The notes: a model not told the origin generated them from the letters alone. Shown: positions 12,601 through 26,200, counted from the first letter of the stretch. The stretch: DNA of 64,000 nucleotides from Hirundichthys speculiger (GCA_018398805.1 JAGFBZ010002033.1:186001-250000), one strand, 5' to 3'. Translations and numbers: made by a program.

Positions 12601-15283
12601 GGGGGCCATTACCAAGAGAAAACAAACACAGGCCTCTAGCCAGGCACACACAACTCCGTCCAGACACCTGTGTCCCATTCGCCACACATATCCGGCCACT
12701 TAACACTGCACAGAGGGGGTAGGGTTCTGTTTGTGTTTGCAGGCTTGCACATTCCCTCTAAAGTTCCTTTAGTTTAGCTTCACACAGCCTCCAAGCTCCT
12801 CTGTGAGGAACCCAATGCCCGACGCTGTTGTACATTCCGCCGGGAGCAGCCAGCCGTCACACCACCCGACCGGCACGACAGACACCCTGAATAAAACCGG
12901 CCAAACCTGGCAAAACAAAGCTCATTCATTCTGTTGTTATTCAAAGTCTCCCGTCTTCTTTCTGTCTGTGTGCCCCAGCTGTGCCTGTACTGACCTCTAG
13001 GTTGCCAGCACCTGTCCTGCACATACAGGGCCATGCACAAAGCACGCACCAGCACACACACACAAAACTCCCTACCACCCAGGATGGATGAGACAGCAGA
13101 CTAGGCAGACACAGCACGGCTGCGGATCACTGGAGGGATGCACTTGAAGCTGCCAGAAGCTCAACCTGGGGTCAGCACCATTACAAATCTTTCCACCTCA
13201 GCAATTCAAAATGGAGAGCAGCATGTCATCAGCTATGGCCACTTTGTCCACTCCACATACTGATCTGAAATGGAGATGATCCATATCTCTGGCCATGCGC
13301 TTGTAGTTTCCACACAACAATTAGATTAAATTGAAGCGCTGAGCCGCTTGGATGTATTAATGTGCGCTTGCATGCTACAAAGCTTTGTTTGTAGCGAAGT
13401 CAAACACTCTGACATATGGGAGCTGACTGCACACCAGATGACTTGCTGCGCTGGTGTGGTCCGCTGTGGGGCAAAGAATCAGAGCAGAGGGCAAAAAGAA
13501 GAGAATCAGGGCACCAGATGCCCTGCTAAATTTTCATCCGTCCTGCATTGCTATAATGCTCCAGCCTCGTCCACGCTCACGGATCAGACAGTAGAGAGAA
13601 AAGGCATTTCACAAACGTGTGCACTCTTACATTGTGCTGTTGTCCAACCTAACAGCTTCTGTTATATTCCGCTAACAAATGAAAACTGGGGCCCCTGTGT
13701 CACCTTGTGTAGGTGTTCCCTTCTTGTTTTCTTGAATGCATCACTGCTCATTATGACGGAGCTGCAAACAAACTGCGGCCGGTTGACACAAAGCGCAGGT
13801 TTCCAGACAGCACCGGCTACAGGCTGGAGTCTTGTTCAGGTCTCAGGGAGAAGTAGAAAACAGTTCAAACAAACATCTCCAAATTTTCAAAAGGAGGACG
13901 ATTCCACACTCATTTGACATTTTGTCGGCACACCCAATTACAGTTACTGGAATCTAAATCTACAACGACTCCTTTCTTTACAAAATCAATGATGGAGAAC
14001 TATGATTCACAGTGTGAAATTTTGGAGAGATTTTCTTTGAGGCAGTAGGTTGTAGTGCTGTTGAGTACCACATGTTTCTGATAGTCGTTCCAGGATAGTG
14101 TAATCGAGAAACAGTCAACTAAGTATTTTGAAATGATGGGGAAAATATGAACACTGCAAGTGTTGTATTCACCGCAATTTTCTTTTCACATATTTTTTTT
14201 TGTCTGAAGTACTCCCATAAAATTTGACTAAACCATAAAAAAAAGAACACAAAACCTCTGGGGAAAAGACAAACAGCCAGAAACATAATATACTCAACTT
14301 TTTTTTTTTTTTTAAACTGTTTGGTTCATTTTTGTGTCTTATGACTGACAGCATAAACAAACATCTTTGTCATTTTTTTTTTTAATGTGAAATTTTAGTA
14401 CATCTTGTAAATAAGCACCAAGTATAAAGCGCCCCGGCAAAACTGCACCAGGACTTCTCTTCATCTCACAAATATCGTAGTAAAAGGCCTCGGCTTACAG
14501 GAGAAAGCATATAAAACCCAGGTGAACGGGAATTGCAGTATATCCTATGGTTTTTTCCAACATGATGATATCGGCTCCCTGCTTGTAACCTGATGCACCA
14601 GATGGTTTGTTACACAGACTCACGTGGGAGGTCTTTATGTAAAAACCATTTAGAAATTGGTAAGAACTTTAAAAAAAAGTTATCAGGGGACCGGATGGAG
14701 CATCTGTCTATCATTGTCTGTAACTTAAACCATCAGATCAGTTGAGCGCTACAAGCAAAGCAGTCAGTGAATCGGAGTTTCCACGGCTGGCTGTCATCAG
14801 GCTGCTACTAAAAGCCTCGCACAAGCTGGATCCTCTTGTGATTTTGATCATGCAAGAGTGCTTTACATTTACTTGCTTCTTCAAATTGAAAATGTTCAGC
14901 AAGTGCTTGTAAGGGTCACTGAATGACACATTTTCAAACCCAAGTTGTCTAAAGTTATGGAGTTACGGGAGCTGTGTTATGTCCAACTTTCTGAACTGAC
15001 CGTCACCTTTGACAAGTGAATATGTTGTCAGACACAGTGACATCTTTATTTTGTCTTTTTTTTTTTTTCCATAATGTGTTCCCTTTAAAACATAGACTCA
15101 ATGCTCTGTGTCCAGCTTGGAGGATGGCTCATTTTGTGTCTCAAACAATATTTAATTGCGCATCATTGATTCACGACGATCATTATAAAGTTGATGGTAT
15201 ATTGGTACAACTACAATGATGTTTTTGGTATACACATCCCTCATTAAAATATATTTATACACTGAAATAAATAGGAGTCGTAT
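9607..15283. other. Non-coding stretch, no gene recognised
   Basis: No exon is supported. There are A- and T-tracts near 12505-12522, 14300-14313 and 14373-14382, and a purine-rich segment around 11340-11840. The sequence is largely unique to the eye, with little recognisable transposon material, so it could include conserved regulatory or intronic DNA. A cross-species alignment would settle that. Confidence 0.4.
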
Positions 15284-15560
15284 TCAGTTGTGTGCTGAAC
15301 CGCTATATTCACTATCCCTCCTCTGTACATGTCCAAACCATCTCAGTCTGGCCTCTGACTCTCTCTCCAAAACATCTAATATGTGCTGTACCTCTGATGT
15401 ATCCATCCTCGTCACTCCCAAAGAGAACCTCAACATTTTAACCTCTGCTACCTCCAACTCTACGCCCTGTCTTTTCCTCAGAGCTACAGCGTCTGAACCA
15501 TACAACATTAGAGGTCTCACCACCGTCTTGGAGACATTTCATCAAGACAATCGTCTTTAA
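15284..15560 (-). mobile_element. RTE-type LINE fragment (3' end of reverse-transcriptase ORF)
   Basis: Read on the minus strand, 15284-15523 encodes a stretch containing VRPLMLYGSDAVALRKRQ, LEVAEVKMLRFSLGVTRMD and RLRWFGHVQRRDSEY. These are hallmarks of the C-terminal end of fish RTE-clade reverse-transcriptase proteins. Only about 80 codons survive, with no endonuclease or catalytic RT motif. A second degraded copy of the same family lies at 22085-22790 in the same orientation. Confidence 0.85.
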
Positions 15561-18500
15561 AAATCACTCATCTAAGCGAGTATGTATTATTAGTATCTCA
15601 GGCTACTAATAACTAAAATAACTTAATGTTTTTCACATGTGCTATTAAAAAAAATAAGAAGTGTCTTAAAACCAAAAAAAGGAAATGATTCTATTTCCAA
15701 GAGAGATTCATGCAGCAACTTACACTCTTTTTTAACTGTATCTGCCAGATGCTATTTGCGACAGCATTGTATTCAGCGTGAGGCATGCACGGGCAAGCGT
15801 GCAAACGCTTTTACACAAGGTGAGAGCATGTGTGTGCTATCTGCAGTGCATCTACACGCAAACAGAGCCACCGCACAACTGTATAAACACACAACCCCCC
15901 CCCCACCTCCACCTGTCTTCCCACTATGATCACATTGCTGAACTTTGGGTCTGCGGATGAGGTTAAAGTTCAGCACGCACAAACAGAGAAACATTTGTAC
16001 ATCAGCTGCTTTCATGTTCTCTTTCCCTCAAAATAACTTCCTGATGATTCTCAACATAAATGCTCAGTATTACGGGAAGCCAACGCTCTGAGTCTGAGTC
16101 TGAAAAAGAACCAAATGGACGAAGGAAGAGAAAAATCAAATCATATCCGATGACTGACAGCACTTATGACGAGAACAGGGTTAGAATATCCTGCAGAGAA
16201 GTTGCGTGTTCCCCTGACTGCATCTCTCCATCTCTGAAAATGGCTTCATTAACAGTCCAGTGCTGAGAGCTCCCTTGCCGCGTGCACGAACGCACAGTAC
16301 CCCGAGGGTCCACTGGAATGGCTGAGGTGAAGTCCATTAACACCCGACAGCTTGTTTTTTGACCACTAAATAAAACGAGGCATTTTTCTGTGTCTCGCTG
16401 TAAAAAAATTATCTTTCGCTCTAGGGCCAGAGAGCAAAGAATTTCAGAAAATCCTCCCTAAAGCAGAAAATGTGATGTGTTGATCTAAAATAAGGCAAAA
16501 TTGTAAGACTCAAGGGCACAGTTAAAAAATAAAATGAACTGCTCCAAAAATACATTGTTACCATAACTTCCTTTTTGTTGGTTTTAGAAGTCATTTACCC
16601 GAACAATCCTTAAGCCAGTCAGCATAATCAGAATACAACAGAGTATAATGTGCTGCCTTCGGTGTCATTTTATTGTGCTGCAAAATAAAAGAGGCATCTA
16701 AGCATTGTCGAGGTGAGAAAGGGTGTGACAAGTGGAAGAGCTATAAAAACCAGGTTGCCTTCTGTAAGGTATAAAATGACATCTCACATAACCTCCCCTG
16801 GCACAAAGCAGCCAGAGCCGGCCAACTCTAAGTCTGTGACATAGCTCTTAGTTTCCCAGCACTTATCCCTCTGTCCAGTCACCTGATGAAACGCTACACT
16901 CCAGTCACCATTATTTGTCTGGATACAGGAGCCCCAGGAATGTATCAGATTCCTGCCTCGGGGGGGTATGCACCTTGGAAACATGGTCTTACTTCAGCCA
17001 GCGAACCTCTCCCACTCTTCCATTCAGCTTTATTCCACCAGAGGCCCGCTTGATTTCAACTGCCTCATCAGCCACTTTTCGGTCGCTTTTGTTTCAACAG
17101 ACGCACGGTTATGAGTTCTGGTGTCGTTTTCCCTGCTGCTTCCTTCAACTCATAGCTCCATCTGGAACGTGACTTTGCTGCTCCATCGTTTGTGACGGGT
17201 CACGACGTCTGTCGCTGCTTAAAAGCACGGAAAATGGCACAAACACAAATTGAAATTAAAAAATGAATTGCGGTGGTATAACATATCTCCCCTCTCCACG
17301 GAGCAACAGTTATGCCATGCAGGCCGGTTGTAGAAAGTGTCTCTGAGTCACTGGCCTGCACAATTCAGTCAAGGGAATTATGACAGTGGAAAATCATTTC
17401 CCTCCACCGCGGATAGCGGGCCATGGCTAATCGTTCAGTAATCTGATCTGCCTGCATACTGTAGCATTGAGCCGCGCCGCTAGCCCGGCCAGCCAGTCAC
17501 ACATGTGGACACCCCCAGTGCCTGCCAACTGCCGAATGGAGACTAGCACCATTCAAAACCAACTCTCCAGGTTTTCCTGAGGATTACAGATGCTATCGGA
17601 TCATTTGCTAATACTCGGTTTTGCTGAGCTGTTTGAAATGTATTTACTTTGCTCCTATAGTCTCCAGAAATCCTCACGACAGCACGGCCTGAGCCATAAA
17701 AACGCAACATTCCGGGTTGGGAAAAGTGCAATATAATGGTAGAAATGGTACCGCGTGCTCTTCCATTCTGGCGCATCAATCCAAAAACTCAATTTAATGA
17801 GGAAACATTTGAGTTTGTCTCTCAGACTGCGGGAGATCTTGGACACACATCGGATTGTGGATTCCAGTACCTACTGGAGCGAGAGGTGTAGAAGTAGTTT
17901 ATGAATACGAACCATCGGGAGAAGTACTGAGGCACAAAGCAGCGCTTATACCCTGCGAAAAAAGGTTAGGGGGCTCAAGTTTTGGAAAGATGCCTGGCTT
18001 TAGCCACACTCTAAAGAGAGGTCTGCTCCCCACACACTGAGAGTGCCTACAAGGGGCACTGACATGGAAAAATACAAGAGCTGGCATGTTGTGGGCCCTG
18101 TAGCTCCTGACAATTACTCTGTGTAGCATTAAATGTGATGGTAGACTTACTCCACACAATTAAAATGACATCCTCTATGTGGAGATAACAGCAAAGCATT
18201 CAAGGCTCTGATCGACAATCAACCATTCTGTTCCCTTTTGGGGTCCAAAGATTTAAACTAAGAAATTGTGTGATCCTTCCTCTTTCAGATCGAAATGTCC
18301 AAACACAGCTCCGTAATGTGATTTGTTATCTACTGTCATACATATGGTATTTTCTTAGCCTCTATATGTAATCACCATCACCCCCGTTGCACCATTTTAC
18401 AGATATACCCAAGCGAAAAGATGCTGATATATGATCAAATGGATGCAGCAACGCTGGCAGCCTTCATCAACTGAAAGCGCCAGATCACAGCGTGTTTGGC

Positions 18501-19535
18501 AGCCAGCGGGAGCAGTCAGATGGAGGTTTAGAACAACCAGACAAACAGTTGGCACAGGCGAACGCAACGCAACTTAAGATTCAGCTCTCTGGAAATCTGG
18601 CAAACAAGCGACAGCAACCGTACTCTCCTTTTAATGTCATCTCCAAATGGAATAAGATTTATTTATTTAACTTTTTTTTAATCAACAAATGCAGGGTGGA
18701 GCACGACGGAGAAGAACAATGATAGAGACACCGGCTGAATAAATCTTTTGAAGCCAGAGGGCCAGCACATTGCAGTTGCAAGAATGTGCTCTGCAGCTGA
18801 GGGAGAACCACAGGGAAAAAGTCCTTGTGACTTTGCCAAATACATTTCGAGAGCAAGTCATTCTTGTTCAGAAATCTCTTACTCACTTAGGCTCACGCCT
18901 GCATGAGAAGACACCCCAAGGCAAAAGATTTCAGGCAGGTCTGGACTGCCCTGGTTCTCCTTCAGAGGAGAGTCAGATGTTTATAGTATGTAATAGATGC
19001 AGCTCTCGCTGGAGACAGACATTTGCTCCGTTTAATGCCACAAAAGTGTAACAAAGCAGCCAAGGAGCAGATGCAGAGAGAGACGCTGCGTGGCTGGTGC
19101 AATAAACAACAAATTAAAACTGGATCTCTGCAGATCAAGCTGTCCTACTTTTCCCATCAACTCAGTTTGGGGAATCATGTGGCGTGATGATCCTGCTTGT
19201 TTCTAAGCCACAGGATCAGTTCGAGCAAGGATGGTTAACAAAATCTGACTGAGTATGAATATTCATAAATAAGCCTGTAAGGGATTACTATGGATCGTAA
19301 TAATCTGATGGATCATATCACAACACGGAGCCTTTCCTCACAGCTGATTAAAAAAAAAAATGAAGCTAAATGAAGTTAAAGCATTCCTTGTGTATCTTTT
19401 GTCCACCTCTGTCATGTGCAGACTTGCAGAGTTAGAAGAAGACCTGTAGGTATCAATCTTTAGTTTTGATTTGCACAAACAAAATAATAATAATAATACT
19501 CGTTTGTCCTTTTAACTGCAAGAGACTGCTCGGGT
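15561..19535. other. Non-coding stretch, no gene recognised
   Basis: No exon is supported on either strand. A C-tract and GT-rich patch occur around 15890-15912. The segment lies immediately downstream, on the minus strand, of the putative first exon in the 20 kb CpG-rich block, so it may be its first intron. Confidence 0.35.
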
Positions 19536-19539
19536 ATGG

Positions 19540-20290
19540 TTCCACTGTGTGTCGGGCTCGAGCACCAACTTGAGAGTGTTGGATCACAGTCCACACACAG
19601 CAGCTGCTTCAAAGTTACAAAAACAAGTTGGCTCGGCTGTCCCCGGTCCCCGGGCTGCATTAAAGAAGAGCCTCGAGCCGATAAAGGAATCCCGCCGTTA
19701 GGTCGCAGAGCGGCTCAAATCACGGGGACAAACTTCGAGCTGACCGGCGTAAACAACGACCCGGAGCTTTCATTTTCCGCTTCCACGCAAGGTGAGGGGA
19801 AAGCGGAGCCGAGCTCCCGCTCTCGTCCTGGGGGCTTTTATGTTTCCAGCCAGGGGCGGGAGGGGGTAGGGGGGAGTCGGGCCGAAAAAAAAAAAAAGCT
19901 GGCCTCTTCTCCGACTGCGCCAGACGGCGAACACTGGTCCGGCCTGGGAGACCGTGCGGCGGGGCTCTCCTCTCGGTCGCGTAGCCAAACACGAGCAAAA
20001 GCACGCTCGCGTAAGCGTCGACGCACTCACCTTGTCTGCGTGGATTTCGGACGGGTCGCGGGCCGGCTGCGGATGAAAGAGGCTCTGTCTGGACCGCGCC
20101 GGGGTGCTCGACGTCGTGTCGGTTTGCCGTCGGCCGTGATGTGGAAGCGGCGCGGCGGAGTCGGCTGGCAGAAATCGGGAAAGGCGAGAAAGCCCCTCTC
20201 TTTCTGTAGCTCCGCTCAGCGGCAGTGGCCCATAACTGTCGCCAGGGGGCGCCAGCGGGGGGACATTTTTGTTTCATATGCGCATGCATG
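19540..20290 (-). promoter_or_regulatory. CpG-rich promoter-like block with a minus-strand splice donor
   Basis: Base composition changes sharply to GC-rich with many CpG dinucleotides, unlike the AT-rich flanks. On the minus strand the sequence CAGACAAG is followed by GTGAGTGC at about 20032-20025, an excellent splice donor. The simplest reading is a CpG-island promoter with a non-coding or short-coding first exon of a gene transcribed leftwards. No further exon of that gene is recognised in the window. Long open frames here on both strands are typical of GC-rich sequence and are not taken as genes. A CTCF-like motif sits at the right edge. Confidence 0.55.
20239..20252 (+). promoter_or_regulatory. 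CTCF-like binding motif
   Basis: TCGCCAGGGGGCGC matches the core CTCF pattern CCACCAGGGGGCGC at 12 of 14 positions, including the whole CAGGGGGCGC core. It lies at the edge of the CpG-rich block, a usual place for CTCF sites. Occupancy cannot be judged from sequence. Confidence 0.45.
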
Positions 20291-22084
20291 CATGCTGAAG
20301 TCCTCCAGAGCGAACATATTCCTGCAGGGGCTTATCTACATCCGTGCTCTTCAGAGCTGGGATTACTGGGGCCTTCACGTCCTTCGCGCTACCACTCATG
20401 GAGAAATTTAATTGTTGAGAGATGTTTGAATTATGCTCAGAGTTTCAATGATTTCGTGTGAATGTGCTCAGCGGCAGCTGTGATTGATTTGTCACCACAG
20501 TATACAGATAACAAAAAAAAAGAGCTCTGTGCAGCATTTAAAAATATAAACTACTTTTCTGGATAAGAAATCACTACAGCATTGCTCACATAACACAATT
20601 AAAAGCATTAACTGATCTTTCAGAAACCTTTGTACTGTAAGTATCTTTTTATGGGAATATCTGTTATATGATGTGTATATACTATCATAAAAGCCATGGT
20701 AATGACTACCGCCATAGTGATTGCCCTGATAAAATATTGTTTCAGGACAATATAATAATGTTATCAGATGCCATACTACAGATATTAATGAATCCAAAGA
20801 CTGTCGCAAACACTCTAAGAGTGCAATTTCTTGAATGGGCCTCTGGAACTCAGATCAGCTGACATGTAGTAGGACACCTATAGGTCTACTGACCTTGTGA
20901 CTCATGAGGTTGGTGATTTTGATTAGAGAGTGGCTAAATCCAAGACAAAGCCATGCTTCAAAACAGCTCCGGCTGCCTCATCCATGTCACATGACAGAAA
21001 AGAATGGATCATGCTCATTAAGATAAGGGCAAGGAAGGTGATGCTGAGAAGGGGTCATTTGGTGTCCTACTCAATAATTAAAAGAGGAAAAAAAGACTGT
21101 CTGTTGGCCCAGATAAGGAGAGAAAAAAAAATAAAAAATAAGTGGAAACTGATTGAACATTCTCTTTAATGTTTTTATGAGAACATGATCATAGAGCAAG
21201 CAACTGATTCATAACCAAAAGTATATGAATCTTTAAAAGCAATAGGACAATATCTAGAGATATTTTTAACTTAGAGTAGGCAAAAGAGAGCTTTACCAAC
21301 TCACCAGGCCTACATCTAATCTCTGACCTCTGACTCCACAACCTCGCTCTGAACTTAAGTAAACATTCAGGATTTAATGCCCAGCCATAATCTTCGACAT
21401 CCTTTGCCTCACTAATTGGAGTTTCACACAACAAAAACACCCCGACCTGAATCAAGCAGGTGGACGGATAAGCTGGAAGGAGAAAACACAATTGGCTTAT
21501 ACAAGCTCTCACGCACCTGCCAATCAGTCTGTCTGCCTCCTCCTTTTCCTCAGTCAAACACTGTTTATTTACTGTGAGTGAAAGCGGACATATCTCTCAA
21601 ACATAAAAATACTTTGCCTCGGTTGTCTAATCAATATCTACTAAACAATGTATTCAGTTGAGCCTATTGAACAACACTGCCTCATAGAAAAAAACTGCAA
21701 AGCCATAAATTACATTTGCTATTTGTAGAGCTCAACACAAACACACGGATGGATACAGCTGCAAGTCATACTTTTAGTACACAGCTGTTAGTATTCTTGT
21801 AGTCCTTCTTATTTTTATCTATAGGCAGGGCAGTGTTGTAAAGGATTATACTGAATACAGAATCAGTAATCAGTTTAACAAAAATAACTTTGAACTGTTC
21901 AGTGATCTTTAAGCAGCATACAATACTTGATTATATCTTGATTACGTTAACATTAACACATTTTGAATGGTATAAGCTGGTGAAGGCAGCTATATATCAC
22001 CAGTCACACATCTCAAATTGCCAGTTCAACTTTTCATTCCTTTGCAATAGCTAGGACTAATTTAAATTTAAATCATCTTCTTTT
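20291..22084. other. Non-coding stretch between CpG block and LINE fragment
   Basis: No gene or recognisable mobile element is seen. Short open frames are present on both strands without protein-like composition. Confidence 0.4.
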
Positions 22085-22790
22085 CCTTTTGTTAGTTTCT
22101 CTCCAAAACATCTACATATGTGCTGTCCCTCTGATGTATTCATTCCTGATCCTATCCATCCTCATCACTCCCAAAGAGAACCTCAACATCTTAACCTCAG
22201 CTACCTCCAACTCTGCCTCCTGCCTTTTTTTTTTCAGAGCTACTCTCTAAATGAGAGTATGGTCTCTAAACCATACAACATCACAGGTCTCACCATCATC
22301 TTGTACACCTTTCCTTTCATTCACGCTGAAACTCTTTTATCACACATCACACCTGACACTTTCGTCCTCCTTTTTCAACCTGCTTACACATGCTTCTTCA
22401 CCTCTTCTCCACACTCTCAGTTGCTCTGAATTGTTGACCCCAAGTACTTAAAATCTCCCATCTTCTTTATCTCTGCTCTGTGTAGCCTCACGTCTCACTT
22501 GGGTCCTTCTCATTCACACACATTCTGTCTTGCTGCGGCTAAACTTCATTCCTCTCCTTTTACGAGGCATTCCTCCACCTCTCTAGATTTTTCCTCCACC
22601 TGCTCCCTCCTCTCACCCCAGATAATGTCATCTGCAAACATCATAGTCTATGGAGATTCCTGTCTAACCTCATCTGTCAGTCTGTCCATCACCATAGCAA
22701 ACAAGAAGGGGGTCTGAGCTGATCCTTGATGTAGCCTCACCTCTACCTTGAACTTATCTGTCACACTACACCACTGTCTTAGCTTGGAGA
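22085..22790 (-). mobile_element. Degenerate RTE-type LINE fragment (reverse transcriptase)
   Basis: On the minus strand this encodes pieces of an RTE-clade reverse transcriptase. Around 22615-22660 is the catalytic FADD box (MMFADDII), with a TAG stop just before it. Further along are pieces corresponding to MVSKPYN-antisense/VRP..YG..T and the LEVAE-KMLRFSLGV segment near 22160-22200. Frames are broken by stops and indels and a T-tract interrupts the 3' part. It is inactive and belongs to the same family as 15284-15560. Confidence 0.8.
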
Positions 22791-23149
22791 GAAATTGAAA
22801 AAAAAAAAAAAAAAGATATAGAATACACCCTGAAGCTTGTGCAGGTGTTTTGTTTTCTTTTGTTGTGAGGGTAATTTTAAATAACTTAAAACTGCTGAAT
22901 GTGTAAAATGCATGATGTGCTCAGTGACAGATACAAGTAGGCTATGTGTAGCTCTCAAATGGTTTTTCAGCTCTATTCAGTTCTGGCTAAGCTGTGATAT
23001 CCCTTGCTTTTGAAACAACCTCATGCTTTTCCCTAATGAGGTTACACATCTGTAAGTCAGTAAATGACGCTCCTAATTACTAAAGCTGCCATTTAATTTG
23101 TATTCAATATCTGACTACACAACCTCCTGCTTGTTTGTGGATGACTTTG

Positions 23150-23281
23150 AAACACAGTTTCTTGAAATGGGGCGACACCCTCAGGCGGAACGGGGTACCG
23201 TGGTGCGGTGCATTGTGGGTTGACGGCGCTCGTGGCTAGTCCGTTAGGGCCGGTTCCACTCGCGCTCTGCAAAATGGCGAC
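23150..23281 (+). promoter_or_regulatory. rbm22 promoter region with YY1-like motif over the start codon
   Basis: The 120 bases before the rbm22 start are GC- and CpG-enriched and lack a TATA box, as expected of a housekeeping splicing-factor gene. CAAAATGGCGAC at 23270-23281 overlaps the initiator ATG and matches the YY1 consensus (AANATGGCGGC) closely. YY1 motifs at or just after the start are common in ribosomal and RNA-processing genes. Confidence 0.5.
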
Positions 23282-26200
23282 TTCCCTGGGATCCAACACC
23301 TACAACAGGCAGAACTGGGAGGACGCGGTACGTCAAACAACGATCACAGTTCACACGGCGACTCACGAGACTGATGAAATGTCTTTACTAAATTCCGTAC
23401 AGACAATTACCAGGAGCACCGGAGGAGCTCAATTTGATCAGGAGCTAGTTAGCCTTCCGCTAGCGTAGGCTAGTTGGAAAGGCATGGCTGTTGTATTGTT
23501 TAGCCATAGTTTCACATCTAAGTTAACTGTTTTTTTGTTTCCTTAAAAAATGCTTCCCCTGCCTCAATGAAAACAAACAAACTGAGGCTGATTGTTATGG
23601 GCAAAGACCTCTGAGATAAGACTCTAAAAGTGTTTAAAAATCTCAATGCAGGCTGTGCTACAGTTAGCTATGGGGGCTCAAAGGCTAACAAGTCTTAAAG
23701 TCTTTTCTGCTTAAAGTGATGAGAGTGGAGTAACGTGCTGCTCTCAGTATTGAATGCACAGTGCTGTACGAGCAACATCGCCATTAAAATGTCAAATGTT
23801 GGCAAGGCATTGGGATATAATAGAGACGTTGCGACAAATTTAGCACATAGCAGGAAAAGATCGCAACTATGTAGACATTGAGTTGTCGTAAGTTATCTGT
23901 TTTTAAAAAATATTTTCCAATGTTCATATTGCGGTTTTACATAATCGACCCATCTATAGTTATTCAAGTATTTTGACATCGCTGTCATAAACACTACGCA
24001 CAAAAAGTTTAGAATGCACCTAAAATGTACCCTTACAGGTGAACTAATTTGAATTTGATGCACATGTCCAACTTTTAAGTGTTTTACTATTTATTGCGAA
24101 ACATGCTGTTCTCTAAGAAGGTGATTAAATGTAAAAAATCACAAGTGTCTGATCTATAAATGGACCACTAAACATTCTGGTTCTATGACAATTTGTATTT
24201 AAACAGTCCTCTTCATTATGCTGTTCACATTTTGACATCATGAGACCAAGATGACACCTAACAGTCGATCAACAGTATCTGGCCATTGCGAGGCTTCTGA
24301 CGGATGTCCTCAGAGGAAAGTTGCTACAGAGCTTAGAGTGTCATCTCCAGGTCGCAACAGAGACTGAGCGTCACAGAAAGGCATAGATGTGGACATCCTT
24401 TGGCCTCATCCCATGATGATGACCACTTCATTGTGAACAGTGCCCAACATATATTTTTGATTGTGTTATACCCACCACCATTGTTAGCTTTTGTTTCAAT
24501 AAATAGTTTGAGATGAAGATACTACTTATGCATTCTTCTACTTACATGCTTTACTTTCATGACATAGTGTCACTGTAACATGAGCATTTGACCTAAATAT
24601 CATCTGAAAGTTAAATATCTCTCACCTTTTGTGAGTTGTGTATATGAAATCAAATATATTCTGTTCAGAAATACTTTATCAATCCCCGTGGGGAAATTAT
24701 CATTACATGCTTCCCAACTGAAAGAAGTCTAAATAGAATGATGAAATATACAAAATACAGTACCCATCCCACAGGGTTGAATATATAAAGACCCCAACAA
24801 AAATAAATACATTTACATATATAAACAATGTTCATGGTATTATAAGGAAAAAAATGTGTATACATAATTAGAGGATCTATACAGTATGCAATGTCCAGTT
24901 GACTCACAGCTCAGAATTAAATAGTTTGATGGTAACAGGCAGGAATGATTTCCTGTCTCACTGTTGTGCAGCAGCAGGATGAATCAGTCTATTGCTGAAA
25001 GAGCTCCTATGGCTGATCAGCACGTTGGAGAGAGGGAGTTCTAGTATATTTTTTATTTTGGACACTGGCCACCACAGACTGAGAACATCTGCAGCATCTT
25101 CCAGGAGATGCTAAGGGACCTCAGCCGTCTCAGAAAATAGAAACAGCTCTGGTCTTCTTTATATACAGTGTCCACATCTTTGGACCAGTCCAGTTTTTGA
25201 TCTAAGTACACTCCTAAATATTTGTACTCCTCTACTATCTTCACTCTGACCACTTGAACATTGGCAGAGTTACTGGAGCCTTAGTCCTCAAGTCCTCCAT
25301 CAGTTCCTGTTTGATTTCATATCTATTGGTTAGCTACTATGAGCACAAAACAACTCTACTTTTGACCCTCTAAAGTGTGTACCCCTACCATATAAGGCAA
25401 CAAATGGAGCCACCACACAGCAGGGCATTTGACTAATGCTGGATTTCTGAATAAACCACACAGGAAATGTTATTACCCTGGAACATGTTGAGCGTTGAGT
25501 CCCAAGAACTGCTTATATTTAGGTGTTCAGCTGATGTTGTCAGAAGGATGGATTAAGGCATGGTCATGTTCAACAGCTAGCTCTTCAACTGAAACAGCAT
25601 CCTTCAACAGATGGCAAAGTAGGAGATAGATAGTTTCACAACACTCACACATGTAAATTTGCCAAGTCACCCAAGGAGAGGGTGAAGTGGAGAGTTACTG
25701 CTCCAGATAATTTAAATCCTGTTGGATGAATGTTATCTGATGTTTGATTTGCTAAGTCAACATGTGTTTTTATTTCTTTTTCAGGACTTTCCGATTCTGT
25801 GTCAGACATGTTTAGGAGAAAATCCTTACATCCGTATGGTGAGCAAGTTTTATTAAGACTTCATTATGAATTGGTGGCTATTTGGTTCTTGTGTTCATGT
25901 TAAGAGCACACAGATATAAATCTTGTTCATGTTTTGTTTCACAGACCAAGGAGAAGTACGGGAAAGAATGCAAGGTATTTTCTGCTGTTCTGTTAATGCA
26001 GCACTCGGTGCAGTGAATCTTAAGTTTGGCTAAACAATTTCCTTGCAAGACTATTCAGGAATTAAACATTTTTGTCCCATTAGATCTGTGCTCGACCCTT
26101 TACCGTGTTCAGATGGTGCCCAGGCACACGGATGCGTTTCAAGAAGACAGAAGTCTGTCAGACCTGCAGTAAGATGAAGAATGTTTGCCAGACATGTCTG

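Noticed and set aside
13348..13917. 189-codon plus-strand open frame
   Set aside because: No domain or splice context; amino-acid composition resembles random translation.
14038..14054. TGAGGCAGTAGGTTGTA, one mismatch from the let-7 mature sequence start
   Set aside because: The mismatch falls in the seed and no complementary passenger arm (CTATACAA...) occurs within about 80 bases on either side, so no let-7 hairpin is present.
19536..20411. 291-codon plus-strand open frame and a 189-codon minus-strand frame in the CpG-rich block
   Set aside because: Long frames on both strands are expected where stop codons are depleted by GC richness. The compositions are Arg/Ser/Pro-rich and match nothing recognisable.
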